Part shown: piece after piece, positions 1 to 8,976 of the stretch | Layout of the letters: every line of letters starts with the position of its first letter | How positions within the stretch are numbered: the stretch's first letter is position 1 | Origin: Thiotrichaceae bacterium UBA973 | GTDB taxonomy: Bacteria; Pseudomonadota; Gammaproteobacteria; Eutrophobiales; Eutrophobiaceae | NCBI GenBank assembly: GCA_002292815.1 | Contig: DBBX01000014.1 | Location: 1 to 64,000, forward strand | Direction: 5' to 3' | DNA: 64,000 nucleotides | Notes under the pieces: generated by a model | Told to the model about the DNA's origin: nothing | The model's database searches: none | What the model saw: the letters and a program-made list of their open reading frames with translations, nothing else | Made by a program: the position numbers and the translations under genes

Positions 1-88
1 AATCATCAGTACTTTTAACTCCTGCTTTTAATAGCTTCTCAGCATAAGCTGGTCCTATTCCTTCTATTTCATCAATTTTATATGACAT
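1..88 (-). CDS. Helix-hairpin-helix (DUF4332-like) protein, N-terminal part
   Basis: Partial gene that runs off the left edge. Only the first 29 codons are visible, from an ATG at 88. The peptide contains IEGIGPAYAEKLLKAGV, a classic helix-hairpin-helix signature as found at the start of DUF4332-type proteins, which usually bind DNA or act as small fold modules. Function is not known from this fragment. The downstream end and any partner genes lie outside the window. Confidence 0.6.
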   Translation of the reverse strand, partial: MSYKIDEIEGIGPAYAEKLLKAGVKSTDD

Positions 89-468
89 CGTTATCATCTG
101 CTTAAAAGATTTGTTATTAATTGCTTGATTGAGTAGATATAGTATTTATTATTGAATTTACTTTACAGATATACCCATTTTTAATTAGATATCTTAATCA
201 TCATAGTTTTAGATAAAGGGACTTTTGATAGTGTTATTTGAGTATCTTTAAATAGTCCAATCAATATTATATATCTAAATTAAACGTAGTTTTTTATTAA
301 TTAATGTGAATTTGTTTGCACATCGGTACCTGTCCAGTCTGCTGTTTTTTTCAATCTATAGAGACCTAGGCTTAAAAAGTAGAAAATACAATTATTAGCA
401 TGATATTTGTAAGAAATAGTCTAGGAAGGATTTGCCGTTTCAAGTCATGTTTCTTGTGAGATGTTTCT
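89..468. other. Intergenic region, 380 bp, very AT-rich
   Basis: No convincing gene, tRNA or strong stem-loop on either strand. It lies upstream of the partial - strand gene at the left edge and downstream of the DUF3465 gene, so it should hold the promoter of the first and the 3' end of the second. No clear consensus promoter was picked out because the whole stretch is AT-rich. Confidence 0.5.
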
Positions 469-930
469 TTAAAAATAGCGTTTACCTTTGTGTTCTATCC
501 ACCCATCTTCATGCCGCCCAGCCGGATCATGGTGTGTCCAATGAATAACACCCCCTCTTTTTGTCCACTCATATTCGCCTTTTATCGTCACGACATCATA
601 CTTTTTTAAAGCATTAATCCTCGGTGCCAGATCGATATTATGACTGACTAGTAGCGTATGTCCTGATGATAGTTCTAGAATAAATTTTTGGTGTTTAGAT
701 CCTTCGAGATCATCGGCAAGAAGTTTAACTACTTTACCTGTAGTCTCGACAATCGTGTCTGATTCACGTTTTGCATAAAGTGCTTCGATATTGGAATGCG
801 TAGTATACGAAGCATTTGGATCTACAGGTAAACCAGGATTATTGAGTGTATTCGGACCTATGTACTGGAAAAGAATGGTGGCGATTGCGATAATGCCAGC
901 TGTGATTGATGCTGTTTTCTTGTTTTTCAT
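469..930 (-). CDS. DUF3465 family secreted protein
   Basis: 153-residue protein with an N-terminal hydrophobic segment (about residues 8-25) that looks like an uncleaved anchor or signal peptide. The remainder matches the DUF3465 family: GKVVKLLADD near residue 66, an OB-fold-like stretch (SGHTLLVSHNIDLAPRI) and the family hallmark IHWTHHDPAGRHEDGWI near the C terminus. The family is small, exported and uncharacterised; the conserved His/Asp cluster suggests metal or nucleic-acid contact, but that is inference. It is transcribed away from the DUF2780 gene, with only about 56 bp between the two starts. Confidence 0.8.
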   Translation of the reverse strand: MKNKKTASITAGIIAIATILFQYIGPNTLNNPGLPVDPNASYTTHSNIEALYAKRESDTIVETTGKVVKLLADDLEGSKHQKFILELSSGHTLLVSHNIDLAPRINALKKYDVVTIKGEYEWTKRGGVIHWTHHDPAGRHEDGWIEHKGKRYF

Positions 931-986
931 AATATTGAGATGATAGATATCATAAAACTTACGGGTACATTTTAAGGAGACAGTTT

Positions 987-1370
987 ATGGAATTAATCAG
1001 TATGTTAACTCAAAATCTAGGGATCTCAGACTCTCAAGCTGGAGGAGGCACAGGTTTACTGCTTGATCTTGCGAAAAAAAAATTAGCAGGTGGTGACTTT
1101 AGCAAGATTCTAGCGGCGATACCAAACGGGGAAGCGCTGATGGATAAGGCGCCTGAAGCATCCGGACTAGGTGGAATGTTAGGTGGGCTAGGCAGTATGC
1201 TCGGTGATAAAGGTGGTAGTTTAGGAAATTTGGCTGCATTAGCGAGTGGTTTTTCAGCGCTTAATATGGACAGCGGCATGATCCAGAAATTCGTACCTGT
1301 GGTGATGGATTACTTGAATGAAAAAGGTGGCGATGAAGTGAAAGGATTACTTGCCAAAGTAATGAAATAG
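987..1370 (+). CDS. DUF2780 family protein
   Basis: 127-residue protein with a good ribosome binding site (AAGGAG) before the ATG. It has an N-terminal helix ([20 protein letters not shown]), a Gly/Leu/Met-rich middle (residues about 60-85) and a C-terminal helical segment ending [14 protein letters not shown]. This layout is that of DUF2780 (VcgC/VcgE-type), a family without established function. No signal peptide or membrane span is obvious. It sits 65 bp before mscL in the same direction and may share a transcript with it. Confidence 0.8.
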   Translation: MELISMLTQNLGISDSQAGGGTGLLLDLAKKKLAGGDFSKILAAIPNGEALMDKAPEASGLGGMLGGLGSMLGDKGGSLGNLAALASGFSALNMDSGMIQKFVPVVMDYLNEKGGDEVKGLLAKVMK

Positions 1371-1435
1371 CTTTAAAAATATTAATTTGTTGTCAATTAA
1401 CAATATATTATAAATATAATCAGGGGAAGTCAGTT

Positions 1436-1837
1436 ATGAGCATGTTGCAAGAGTTCAAAGCATTTGCAGTGAAAGGGAATGTCGTTGATATGGCGGTCGG
1501 TATTATTGTCGGTGTTGCGTTTGGGAAAATTGTCTCATCATTTGTTGCTGATGTGATAATGCCGCCAATAGGTGTAGCACTAGGCGGGGTTAATTTTTCA
1601 GATTTGGGCTATGTAATTCAGGCAGCCGTTGGAGAAGCACCTGCTGTAGTGATAGCTTATGGTAAATTCATACAAACAGTTGTTGATTTTACTATTATTG
1701 CATTTGCAGTTTTTGTAGCTGTTAAAGTCATCAGTTCTATGAATAAGAAAGAAGAAGAGGCGCCTGCTGCACCGCCCAAACCTTCTAATGAAGAATCTTT
1801 ATTGATAGAGATACGTGATTTGCTAAAAGATCGTTGA
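1436..1837 (+). CDS. mscL: Large-conductance mechanosensitive channel
   Basis: 133 residues, close to the usual 136. Starts [23 protein letters not shown], the conserved amphipathic N-terminal helix and pore-lining TM1 of MscL, followed by a periplasmic loop, TM2 (about 75-100) and a charged C-terminal helix ending [12 protein letters not shown]. It forms a homopentameric inner-membrane channel that opens on membrane tension and releases solutes during osmotic downshock. The ribosome binding site AGGGGAAG lies well placed before the ATG, and a stem-loop follows the stop. Confidence 0.97.
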   Translation: MSMLQEFKAFAVKGNVVDMAVGIIVGVAFGKIVSSFVADVIMPPIGVALGGVNFSDLGYVIQAAVGEAPAVVIAYGKFIQTVVDFTIIAFAVFVAVKVISSMNKKEEEAPAAPPKPSNEESLLIEIRDLLKDR

Positions 1838-1882
1838 TTTTATAATTACGACGTCAATAGTTGTATTTAAATTATTATAAAG

Positions 1883-1902
1883 AAGGGGCGTTTTAGCCCC
1901 TT
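1883..1902 (+). terminator. Stem-loop terminator after mscL
   Basis: A 7-bp perfect stem (AAGGGGC / GCCCCTT) with a six-base loop GTTTTA, 45 bp after the mscL stop and before asnS. The downstream T-tract is weak, so termination strength is uncertain. Confidence 0.6.
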
Positions 1903-1931
1903 ATTCTATTGTTTAACTAGTTATTTATGAG

Positions 1932-3323
1932 ATGAGCATGTCTGGCAGAATTAAAATTAATGAACTCCTGGTTTCAGAAGAAGCACATTCTTCTGTCTTA
2001 CTAAAAGGCTGGATTAGGACCTTGCGCGAGAGCAAAGAATTTTCTTTTATTGAAGTAAATGACGGCTCTTGTCTGGCTAATATTCAAGTGATTGTTGATA
2101 ACGTGCTTGGTAATTATTCAGAGATAGTAAAATTGACGACAGGTGCTTCTATTTCAGTAGAGGGTGAATTGGTTGAGTCTTTGGGTAAAGGGCAAAAATG
2201 GGAGATACGAGCAGACTCAATTGAGATACTCGGTGTAGCTCCAGATGATTTTCCACTACAAAAGAAACGGCACACAGATGAGTACTTACGCACAATTGCT
2301 CATTTAAGACCGCGATCAAATAAATACAGCGCCATCTTCCGTATACGTTCCAAATTGTCATTCGCTATACATCAGTTTTTTCAGGAACGAGATTTTCAAT
2401 GGATACACACACCCATCATTACCGGTTCAGACTGTGAAGGAGCAGGAGAGATGTTTAGTGTGACTACACTAGATATGAATGATATTCCCAAAAAGGATGG
2501 TGTTGTTGATTATGAAAAAGATTTCTTTGGTAAAGAAGCCAGCTTGACTGTCTCCGGGCAATTGTCTGTAGAGACTTTTTGCTTAAGCTTGGGGGACGTC
2601 TATACATTTGGTCCAACCTTTCGATCCGAAAATTCAAATACCAGCCGGCATATGTCTGAGTTTTGGATGATAGAACCAGAGATGGCATTTGCCGATTTAC
2701 AAGCCGATATGAAACTCGGGCAAGAGTTTGTTCAATATCTGGTTAAATACACCATGGACGAATGTGCTGAAGATCTTGAATTATTTGCCAAGTTTGTTGA
2801 TAAGAATTTGATGTCAACACTGGATAATATTGTTAATAACGAATTTGTGCGTTTGCCATACACAGAGGCGATCAAGATTCTTGAACAATCGGGCAAGAAG
2901 TTTGAGTTTGATGTTGCCTGGGGCAAAGACCTTCAATCTGAACACGAACGTTTCCTGACAGAAGAACATTTCAAACAACCCGTAATCGTTCATGACTATC
3001 CAAAGGACATCAAAGCATTTTATATGCGTTTGAATGATGATGAAAAAACTGTGGCGGCCATGGATATTCTTGTGCCGGCTATTGGTGAGATTATCGGCGG
3101 TTCGCAACGTGAAGAGCGATATGATATGTTAAAAAAACGTATCAATGATATGAACTTTGATGAAGCAGATTACTGGTGGTATCTGGATACACGTAAATAC
3201 GGTACTGTAGAGCATGCTGGTTTTGGTCTTGGTTTTGAACGTTTATTAATGTTGGTCACAGGGGTTTCGAATATTCGTGACGTTATTCCTTTTCCGAGAA
3301 CACCCAAGCACCTCGAGTTTTAA
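1932..3323 (+). CDS. asnS: Asparagine--tRNA ligase
   Basis: 463 residues (E. coli 466). It charges tRNA-Asn with asparagine in the cytoplasm. An N-terminal OB-fold anticodon-binding domain (about 1-115) contains [18 protein letters not shown]. The class II catalytic core follows, with motif 2 around [16 protein letters not shown] and motif 3 around [15 protein letters not shown]; the tail [11 protein letters not shown] is typical. Two in-frame ATGs (1932 and 1938) are possible starts and neither has a strong Shine-Dalgarno. Single gene, convergent with the symporter gene downstream. Confidence 0.97.
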   Translation: MSMSGRIKINELLVSEEAHSSVLLKGWIRTLRESKEFSFIEVNDGSCLANIQVIVDNVLGNYSEIVKLTTGASISVEGELVESLGKGQKWEIRADSIEILGVAPDDFPLQKKRHTDEYLRTIAHLRPRSNKYSAIFRIRSKLSFAIHQFFQERDFQWIHTPIITGSDCEGAGEMFSVTTLDMNDIPKKDGVVDYEKDFFGKEASLTVSGQLSVETFCLSLGDVYTFGPTFRSENSNTSRHMSEFWMIEPEMAFADLQADMKLGQEFVQYLVKYTMDECAEDLELFAKFVDKNLMSTLDNIVNNEFVRLPYTEAIKILEQSGKKFEFDVAWGKDLQSEHERFLTEEHFKQPVIVHDYPKDIKAFYMRLNDDEKTVAAMDILVPAIGEIIGGSQREERYDMLKKRINDMNFDEADYWWYLDTRKYGTVEHAGFGLGFERLLMLVTGVSNIRDVIPFPRTPKHLEF

Positions 3324-3349
3324 CAGCGTAATGCTTGCAAGTATTAAAT

Positions 3350-4693
3350 CTAGACAGGTCTAGTTTGTAGTTTATCAAAATAACGATGCATTTCATCAAC
3401 TACTTTTCTTGAAAGCAGAATTGTCGCTATTAAGGTTGGAAAGATCATTAAAGCAAACATTGTATCGATGATGTTAATAATAGTTGATTGAGTCCAGACT
3501 GCACACATAGGAATGATCGCCAGATAGACATACACAAATTTACCACCGACTTTTTTGCCAAACAAATAACGTGCACATTTCAAGCTATAGTACGAATAAG
3601 TAATCATTGTCGATAAGGCAAACAATGTAAAAACGGTATAGACAATGTATAGACCTACACCTGGTAGAGACTGATTAAAAGACAGTGCAGTCATGATTAT
3701 GCCGCTTTCACCTGAATAGATGCCAGAGCTTAGTATCACTAATGCAGTACATGTGCAGACTATATGCGTGTCAAAAAATGGCCCTAACATCGCGACCAGA
3801 CCTTCACGCACAGGTTCTTTGGTTTTAGCTGTGCCATGTGCCATAGCTTCTGTACCAACACCGGCTTCATTAGAAAAGATGGCACGTTTTATTCCAGTAA
3901 CAAGGACTTCTTTAAAAGCCAGTCCCGTTGCGCCACCGTACATTGCTTCTGCGCCAAAGGCGGCATGATAAATATCAAGTAATATGGTCGGTATTGCATC
4001 GAGATTTATTGCAATGACAACAAAACTACTTAAGACATAAGCCAAAAACATAAACGGTACGATACGGGCCGTGACATAACCTACACGCGTTATACCGCCA
4101 ATGATAATCGTGCCGATAAAGACGAGTGCACCGATACCGGTATATATAGGCTCTACTGAAAATTCATCTTGTAATAAACTCGCCAGTTGATTGACCTGAA
4201 ACATCGGTATGCAACCGATCAAACCCGCAATAGCAAAAAGAATGGCCAGTGGTTTATAGCGTTTGCCCAAACCCGCTTCAATAAAGTACATCGGGCCACC
4301 CTGTTCAATACCATCTTCATCTTTCTTGCGATAAAGACATGAAAGGGTACAGGTAAAGAATTTGATAACCATGCCGAACAAACCAGCTACCCACATCCAG
4401 AAGATAGCGCCCGGACCACCGAGGCTGATCGCGATAGCGACGCCAGCGATATTGCCCATTCCTATCGTGCCTGATAGGGCGACTGTTAAGGCTTGGAAAT
4501 GTGAGAGTTCCCCCGGGACATTTTGATCATCAAACTTGCCTGATAAGATCTGAAAAGCATGGAGGAAGCCAATAAAGGGTTTAAAACGAGAAATGTAGGA
4601 AAAATAAATTCCGGTTGCGAGGATAAACACAACAAGCGGCAAACCCCAAAAGAGGTCAACGACGACAGACCAGAATTGCTCAAATTGAATCAT
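3350..4693 (-). CDS. Sodium:alanine/glycine symporter (AGCS family)
   Basis: 447-residue polytopic inner-membrane protein with about ten hydrophobic segments. Family hallmarks are visible: the N-terminal WGLPLVVFILATGIYFS, the GTIGMGNIAGVAIAISLGGPGAIFWMW stretch (about residues 75-100) that contributes to sodium and substrate binding, and IKRAIFSNEAGVGTEAMAHG (about 265-285). It should import alanine or glycine with Na+. Substrate cannot be fixed from sequence. It stands alone, convergent with asnS and divergent from the DUF1223 gene. Confidence 0.92.
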   Translation of the reverse strand: MIQFEQFWSVVVDLFWGLPLVVFILATGIYFSYISRFKPFIGFLHAFQILSGKFDDQNVPGELSHFQALTVALSGTIGMGNIAGVAIAISLGGPGAIFWMWVAGLFGMVIKFFTCTLSCLYRKKDEDGIEQGGPMYFIEAGLGKRYKPLAILFAIAGLIGCIPMFQVNQLASLLQDEFSVEPIYTGIGALVFIGTIIIGGITRVGYVTARIVPFMFLAYVLSSFVVIAINLDAIPTILLDIYHAAFGAEAMYGGATGLAFKEVLVTGIKRAIFSNEAGVGTEAMAHGTAKTKEPVREGLVAMLGPFFDTHIVCTCTALVILSSGIYSGESGIIMTALSFNQSLPGVGLYIVYTVFTLFALSTMITYSYYSLKCARYLFGKKVGGKFVYVYLAIIPMCAVWTQSTIINIIDTMFALMIFPTLIATILLSRKVVDEMHRYFDKLQTRPV

Positions 4694-4782
4694 TGCTTTT
4701 GGTTGGCTTGTGATTTAACGAATATCTTACAATGCATTGAACATTAGCCGGCCAGACTAGTCAAATCGACATTATTATATTG

Positions 4783-5541
4783 ATGGCTAAGGCTATGTTT
4801 AGATTTTCTCCAATATGTATTTTTTTAATTTTAACAGTATCCGTTTCTGTTAAAGCTGATGTGACTATTACTAGTCCGGGTACTCAGGTTAGTCTGCTTG
4901 AACTTTATACTTCCGAAGGTTGCAGCAGTTGTCCTCCGGCCGATCAATGGATTAGTAAACTCAAATCACATCCGGAATTATGGCGCTCTTTAGTTCCCGT
5001 TGGCTTTCATGTTGATTACTGGAATTACATTGGTTGGGCAGATCGGTTTTCTTCTCCTGAATACTCAGCGCGACAACGTCGCTATGCACGTTCTAATAAT
5101 TTAAAGACGGTCTACACCCCGGGTTTTCTATTGAATGGAGAAGAGTGGCGTTCTTTTTTTGGGAAAAGAAAATTATCAACCGAGACAGATAAGAAAGTGG
5201 GAAAGTTAAATCTGAATATTTCTGATATGGCATTAGCGGCTGTATTTAACCCGGCTGAAGCTCTGACGGATAAAAGATTGATATTGAATATTGCCGTGCT
5301 GGGGTTTGATATTAAAACTGACGTGAGGTCAGGTGAAAATAATAATAAACAACTCAGACATGATTTTACTGTATTAGGTTATAAGTCGATCCCTTTATAT
5401 AAAGATAAATCTATCTATGCGGTGATGACAGAGTTGCCCGATATTATTGAAACAGCACCAAGAATGGCCGTGACAGCATGGATAAATAAAGAAAATGACA
5501 TGACACCAATACAAGCGGCAGGTGGATGGCTAGAAGATTAG
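4783..5541 (+). CDS. DUF1223 thioredoxin-like secreted protein
   Basis: 252 residues from the ATG at 4783; a TTG one codon upstream is also in frame. An N-terminal signal peptide ends near VKADVT. The mature start VSLLELYTSEGCSSCPPADQW carries a C-x2-C pair in a thioredoxin-like fold, the defining DUF1223 motif, and HVDYWNYIGWADRFSSPEYS follows, also typical. The family is uncharacterised; a periplasmic redox role is inference. No evident partner gene. Confidence 0.85.
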   Translation: MAKAMFRFSPICIFLILTVSVSVKADVTITSPGTQVSLLELYTSEGCSSCPPADQWISKLKSHPELWRSLVPVGFHVDYWNYIGWADRFSSPEYSARQRRYARSNNLKTVYTPGFLLNGEEWRSFFGKRKLSTETDKKVGKLNLNISDMALAAVFNPAEALTDKRLILNIAVLGFDIKTDVRSGENNNKQLRHDFTVLGYKSIPLYKDKSIYAVMTELPDIIETAPRMAVTAWINKENDMTPIQAAGGWLED

Positions 5542-5619
5542 ATGTTTAGTTTTTGTTTTTAATATTGAATTAATTTGGCCGTTGTCGCTGGTATCATTCA
5601 ATAAGAATCCTCATAGAGA

Positions 5620-6321
5620 CTAAAAGCGTGGACGGGGCAGATTAATTCTTTGAGATGATTGTATGGAGCGCATTAAATTATTGACAGTTTCTAAGCGCAT
5701 GCGTCGTGGCGGAGATGGAGGGCTAAATGCATCTGGTACTTCTGTACCATAACCAGGCACATCAACGGTGACAGTGCCATAATTATTAGATACGACAATC
5801 GCAGTTTTACGGGTGGTATCTTCCGGTTCCATAAGAATAATGGTCGCTGATGTCGCATTTGCTTCGCCGACAACATGAGTCCCTCGAATACCGATTGTTG
5901 CAACAGAAGTCTCTACCTCCATGGCCCTAGGTTTTTTCTTGGCAATAAGTCCGCTCACAAATCTGAATGTCCCTTTCAGAATTTTAACCGAGACGGAATC
6001 TTCTTCAGTATTGTTTTTATATTCAAATTTACTGGCCAGTAACTTGGCATCTGAACCAAGCTCAAATTGGGTTTCATCATTTAGTTGTAATGTGATGGAA
6101 GATTTTACTTCAGTCGTGATCAAATCACTTTCGTATATCTGAGTCCCTTTGCTTAATTTTCGTCTATCTTCCGTAGGGAGTTTGGCAAAAGCTGTTCCGC
6201 TAACTTCGTTGATTATCCCTATCTCGGTGTTGGCAAGGATGTTTTGTGAGAAAAGTAATAGGCACAAAGACAGGCATCTGAGCAGATGAGAATAACTATA
6301 AGTTTTGAAGAAACGATGCAT
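5620..6321 (-). CDS. Periplasmic FecR-domain protein
   Basis: 233 residues with a signal peptide (cleavage near ILA-NTE, about residue 31). A FecR domain spans about 35-160, with SKGTQIYESDLITTEVKSS, LQLNDETQFELG and VETSVATIGIRGTHVV, the last a signature of this domain. There is no membrane-spanning anti-sigma region and no sigma-factor gene nearby, so it is not a classical FecR regulator. It belongs to the stand-alone periplasmic FecR proteins often found with CHASE2 cyclases. It is divergent from the autotransporter-like gene and near the CHASE2 cyclase. Confidence 0.85.
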   Translation of the reverse strand: MHRFFKTYSYSHLLRCLSLCLLLFSQNILANTEIGIINEVSGTAFAKLPTEDRRKLSKGTQIYESDLITTEVKSSITLQLNDETQFELGSDAKLLASKFEYKNNTEEDSVSVKILKGTFRFVSGLIAKKKPRAMEVETSVATIGIRGTHVVGEANATSATIILMEPEDTTRKTAIVVSNNYGTVTVDVPGYGTEVPDAFSPPSPPRRMRLETVNNLMRSIQSSQRINLPRPRF

Positions 6322-6473
6322 TAAACTGCTTCCTTGTAACGAACTAAATATAAAAGGTTTTTAAAACGACCAACATAGTTTAATCGGTTTATATTTCTTG
6401 GTTTAATTAGATTGTCTAGTGTAGTAATCTTAATAGAAATAATGGCTAAGATATACACTGGGAGCGAATTCTA

Positions 6474-7910
6474 ATGGGGTTTCACAATAAAAAAATATTT
6501 GCACTTTTCGCAATAATTTTTGGCATATTTGCATTGAATTCATCGGCTTATGCAACATATACAGATATTCAAGGAGCATGGACTGGTTCAGCGTCAGGTA
6601 ATGATACCAGCTGTACACCAGCTAGTCTGAATGGACCGTTTACGGACCAATTAACAGTATTATTTAGCAATCAGAGCGCAGGAAATTTTGATGTCTCTGT
6701 TGAGGCTACTGAAGAAGATGGAACTACTTGGGTAGATACAGGCTCGGGTTTCTTCACCTCGGCAACTACGATCGAATTCAACACCAGTTTTACCGATGGG
6801 GGGGGCACAGATACAAACACTGTCAATGGTACGATAAGCGGTAATACTATCTCATTTACGTTTTCTGGAATGAACACGGGTGGTGATGGTTGTGTTCGGT
6901 CAGGCAATGGCTCCATATCTCGAAATAGCAGCACTGTCATAACCCCTGAAGTTGCTAGCAGTAGTTCGGTAACCGATGCCGTCTTATTTAACACGCAGAT
7001 ACAAAGTACTATTTCTGATATCAGCAGTCATATTGGCGGTGCCTTGGCGGGGATACGATTTTCTGGTGGACCTCGGGTTACTGACAATCAATTCAAAATG
7101 GGTGGCAGTACAGGTCTAAATGCCGGTGATGGTTCAGCCATTGCTTATGGCGTCTGGGGTAATTACAGTTATACGGATTATGAAAATGATCTCAGTAGCA
7201 CTGCCTTTGATGGTAGTAATCACAGTTTCCTTGGCGGGATTGATTTTGGTTTTTGGGGAGACTCGATATTAGGTGTCGCGTTTGGTTATGATAATGGCGA
7301 TATCGACACCACTTTTAATGGTGGTAATCAGGATACAGACAGTTTCACCATTGCCCCCTATTTTGGCGCATTATTAACGGATTCATTTAGTCTTGATTTT
7401 AATGTGGGTTATTCAAGGGTGGATTATGATCAATTTCGTACATTGCCTGGCACAACAACCCAGGTGACCAGTTCACCGCATGCAGACAGATGGTTTAGTG
7501 CCCTCAATCTCAATGGCATAGCCTTTGTCAATAACTGGATATTGGGTAGTCGTGTTGGTTGGTTGTATGCCAGTAGCTCCATAGATGGTTTTACAGAAAG
7601 CAATGGTACTGTTGTCGCTGAAAGCAGAACCAAGGTGACTACCATGAGTATCGCTGGTGATGTTGCTTACAGTTTTAAAAATTATGAGCCATTCCTGAAT
7701 TTGTCCTATCAAAGAGATATTTCATTAAGAGAGATATCGGTAACGAGTGGCCCGCAACCGGCTAATGATGATGATGATATTCTGATGACGACAGGTGTCA
7801 GGTATTTTAATAAAAATGGTATTAGCGGTAATCTCGAATATACCAAACGCTTTGAAAGAGAAAACTTTGATGAAGACAGGATTAGTTTAACTGTGAGGGT
7901 TGATTTTTAG
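6474..7910 (+). CDS. Autotransporter-type outer-membrane beta-barrel protein
   Basis: 478 residues. A signal peptide (about 1-27, ending SSAYA) is followed by a short Ser/Thr/Gly-rich passenger (about 28-180) with repeated NGTISGN-like beta-strands. A C-terminal autotransporter barrel (about 195-478) has alternating aromatic strands such as GVWGNYSYTDYEND and AFGYDNGDID and ends in the terminal signature LTVRVDF with final Phe. It should insert in the outer membrane through BAM. The passenger is much shorter than in classical adhesins and has no recognised enzymatic domain, so function is unknown. GGGAG lies before the ATG. Confidence 0.85.
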   Translation: MGFHNKKIFALFAIIFGIFALNSSAYATYTDIQGAWTGSASGNDTSCTPASLNGPFTDQLTVLFSNQSAGNFDVSVEATEEDGTTWVDTGSGFFTSATTIEFNTSFTDGGGTDTNTVNGTISGNTISFTFSGMNTGGDGCVRSGNGSISRNSSTVITPEVASSSSVTDAVLFNTQIQSTISDISSHIGGALAGIRFSGGPRVTDNQFKMGGSTGLNAGDGSAIAYGVWGNYSYTDYENDLSSTAFDGSNHSFLGGIDFGFWGDSILGVAFGYDNGDIDTTFNGGNQDTDSFTIAPYFGALLTDSFSLDFNVGYSRVDYDQFRTLPGTTTQVTSSPHADRWFSALNLNGIAFVNNWILGSRVGWLYASSSIDGFTESNGTVVAESRTKVTTMSIAGDVAYSFKNYEPFLNLSYQRDISLREISVTSGPQPANDDDDILMTTGVRYFNKNGISGNLEYTKRFERENFDEDRISLTVRVDF

Positions 7911-7925
7911 CTATCTCATATTTAG

Positions 7926-7966
7926 CTATAGGGGGAGGTGTGTGTCAGTAGACACTTCCCTTATAG
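7926..7966. terminator. Imperfect stem-loop after the autotransporter gene
   Basis: About 16 pairs: CTATA/TATAG at the base, GGGGGA/TTCCCT with two G-T wobbles, then GTGTC/GACAC around loop AGTA, with a five-base one-sided bulge. It follows the stop by about 15 bp. There is no T-tract, so it may be a transcript-end stabiliser rather than a true terminator. Confidence 0.45.
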
Positions 7967-8011
7967 ACAACTAATCGTTATGTTTTTATATAAGAGTTAT
8001 TTTATATAATT

Positions 8012-8848
8012 GTGTACAAGGCATTCTTTGCTCTTACATTATTTTTTTATATGGTCGGTTGTGTCAATAACCAATCCATAAATCAACGATCTGAAATTGT
8101 TCAAGCCATTGTCTCAGAGGTCGATCTAAAACCAGAAAGAATAGCAGCAGGTGATTTTTTACTAATGACTTATCACCGAGGTTTGGCTATCGCAGATAAG
8201 AAGCTGATGGTTTATGTGGAAGGAGATGGTTATGCCTGGAGAACAAAAAATCAACTTTCGAAAAATCCCACACCCAAACATCCTCAAGCTTTAAAGTTAG
8301 CCGCAAAAGATAGCGCTGATTCAATTTTATATATAGCAAGACCATGCATGTATTTGCAAGAAGAACTCCTGCAAGATTGTTCCGATAAATTTTGGTCATC
8401 TCATCGTTATTCTGAAGAAGTTATCTCGTCCATAAATCAGGTCATTGATTGGGCAACAGCAATGTCATCAACTAATAAGCTGACTTTGATAGGTTATTCC
8501 GGTGGCGGCACTATTGCGGCACTTATTGCGGCCAGGCGTAATGATGTCTCTTCTTTTATTACCATTGCCAGTAATCTGGATCATAAGTTCTGGACAGAAT
8601 TTCACGGTATTAGTCCGATGGTCGGTTCATTAGACCCATTGGAATACGCTAAAGAATTATCAAATATAAAACAAATTCATTTTGTTGGTGCGAAGGATAA
8701 GATAGTACCTGAAACCATTATTCAACATTATTTATTAAAAATGCCCTCAAATGATAAAATAGTGGTAAAAGTTATAAAAGGTTTTGATCATTCATGCTGC
8801 TGGGAAAAAGCCTGGCCAGATCTGTTAAATGCGACAAATATTAAATAG
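8012..8848 (+). CDS. Lipoprotein alpha/beta hydrolase
   Basis: 278 residues from a GTG start; no ATG exists near the N terminus. The first residues form a lipoprotein signal with lipobox MVGC at Cys17. The rest looks like an alpha/beta hydrolase: nucleophile elbow LIGYSGGGTIAAL with catalytic Ser near residue 156, an Asp candidate in the GAKDKIVPE loop and a His in KGFDHSCCW near the end. Substrate unknown. Several Cys residues (ARPCMY, LLQDCSDK, HSCCW) might form disulfides in the periplasm. It lies between the barrel gene and the cyclase gene, about 100 bp from the former. Confidence 0.75.
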   Translation: MYKAFFALTLFFYMVGCVNNQSINQRSEIVQAIVSEVDLKPERIAAGDFLLMTYHRGLAIADKKLMVYVEGDGYAWRTKNQLSKNPTPKHPQALKLAAKDSADSILYIARPCMYLQEELLQDCSDKFWSSHRYSEEVISSINQVIDWATAMSSTNKLTLIGYSGGGTIAALIAARRNDVSSFITIASNLDHKFWTEFHGISPMVGSLDPLEYAKELSNIKQIHFVGAKDKIVPETIIQHYLLKMPSNDKIVVKVIKGFDHSCCWEKAWPDLLNATNIK

Positions 8849-8887
8849 ACAAAAATAAGCATTACTATTCAAGATAGATTAACAATT

Positions 8888-8971
8888 ATGCTAACTAAAG
8901 TAGTCAACCGCTATCAAAAACAATTTCCTTTAATTGTGGTTTGTCTATTAATTGTCTCTTTTTCCTGCTAG
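8888..8971 (+). pseudogene. Detached 5' segment of the CHASE2 cyclase gene (frameshift)
   Basis: An ATG at 8888 opens 27 codons ending at TAG 8969-8971. They encode a basic start (MLTKVVNRYQKQF) followed by a hydrophobic run (PLIVVCLLIVSFSC). This is the usual N-terminal anchor of CHASE2 proteins, but it is in a different frame from the downstream cyclase. Adding one T to the T5 run at 8959-8963 would join the two frames into an unbroken anchor reading SFFLLEKMNVYELR. It may be a sequencing or assembly indel, a real mutation, or less likely -1 frameshifting. Confidence 0.7.
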
Positions 8972-8976
8972 AAAAG

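Noticed and set aside
271..300. Similarity of a TTAAACGTAGTTT-like string here to one at about 61480
   Set aside because: Only about a dozen bases shared in AT-rich DNA with no symmetry or further copies noticed; not a supportable repeat.
1034..1279. Proline/serine-rich - strand frame opposite the DUF2780 gene
   Set aside because: Its composition is a mirror of the Gly/Leu-rich coding strand; an antisense shadow.
3324..3349. AATGCTTG/CAAGTATT self-complementary stretch between asnS and the symporter gene
   Set aside because: No loop between the arms and a mismatch; cannot form a terminator hairpin.
8957..8965. Programmed -1 frameshifting to make the full CHASE2 cyclase
   Set aside because: The run is only five Ts, without a full X-XXY-YYZ slippery heptamer and with no evident downstream stem. 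An indel is the simpler explanation.
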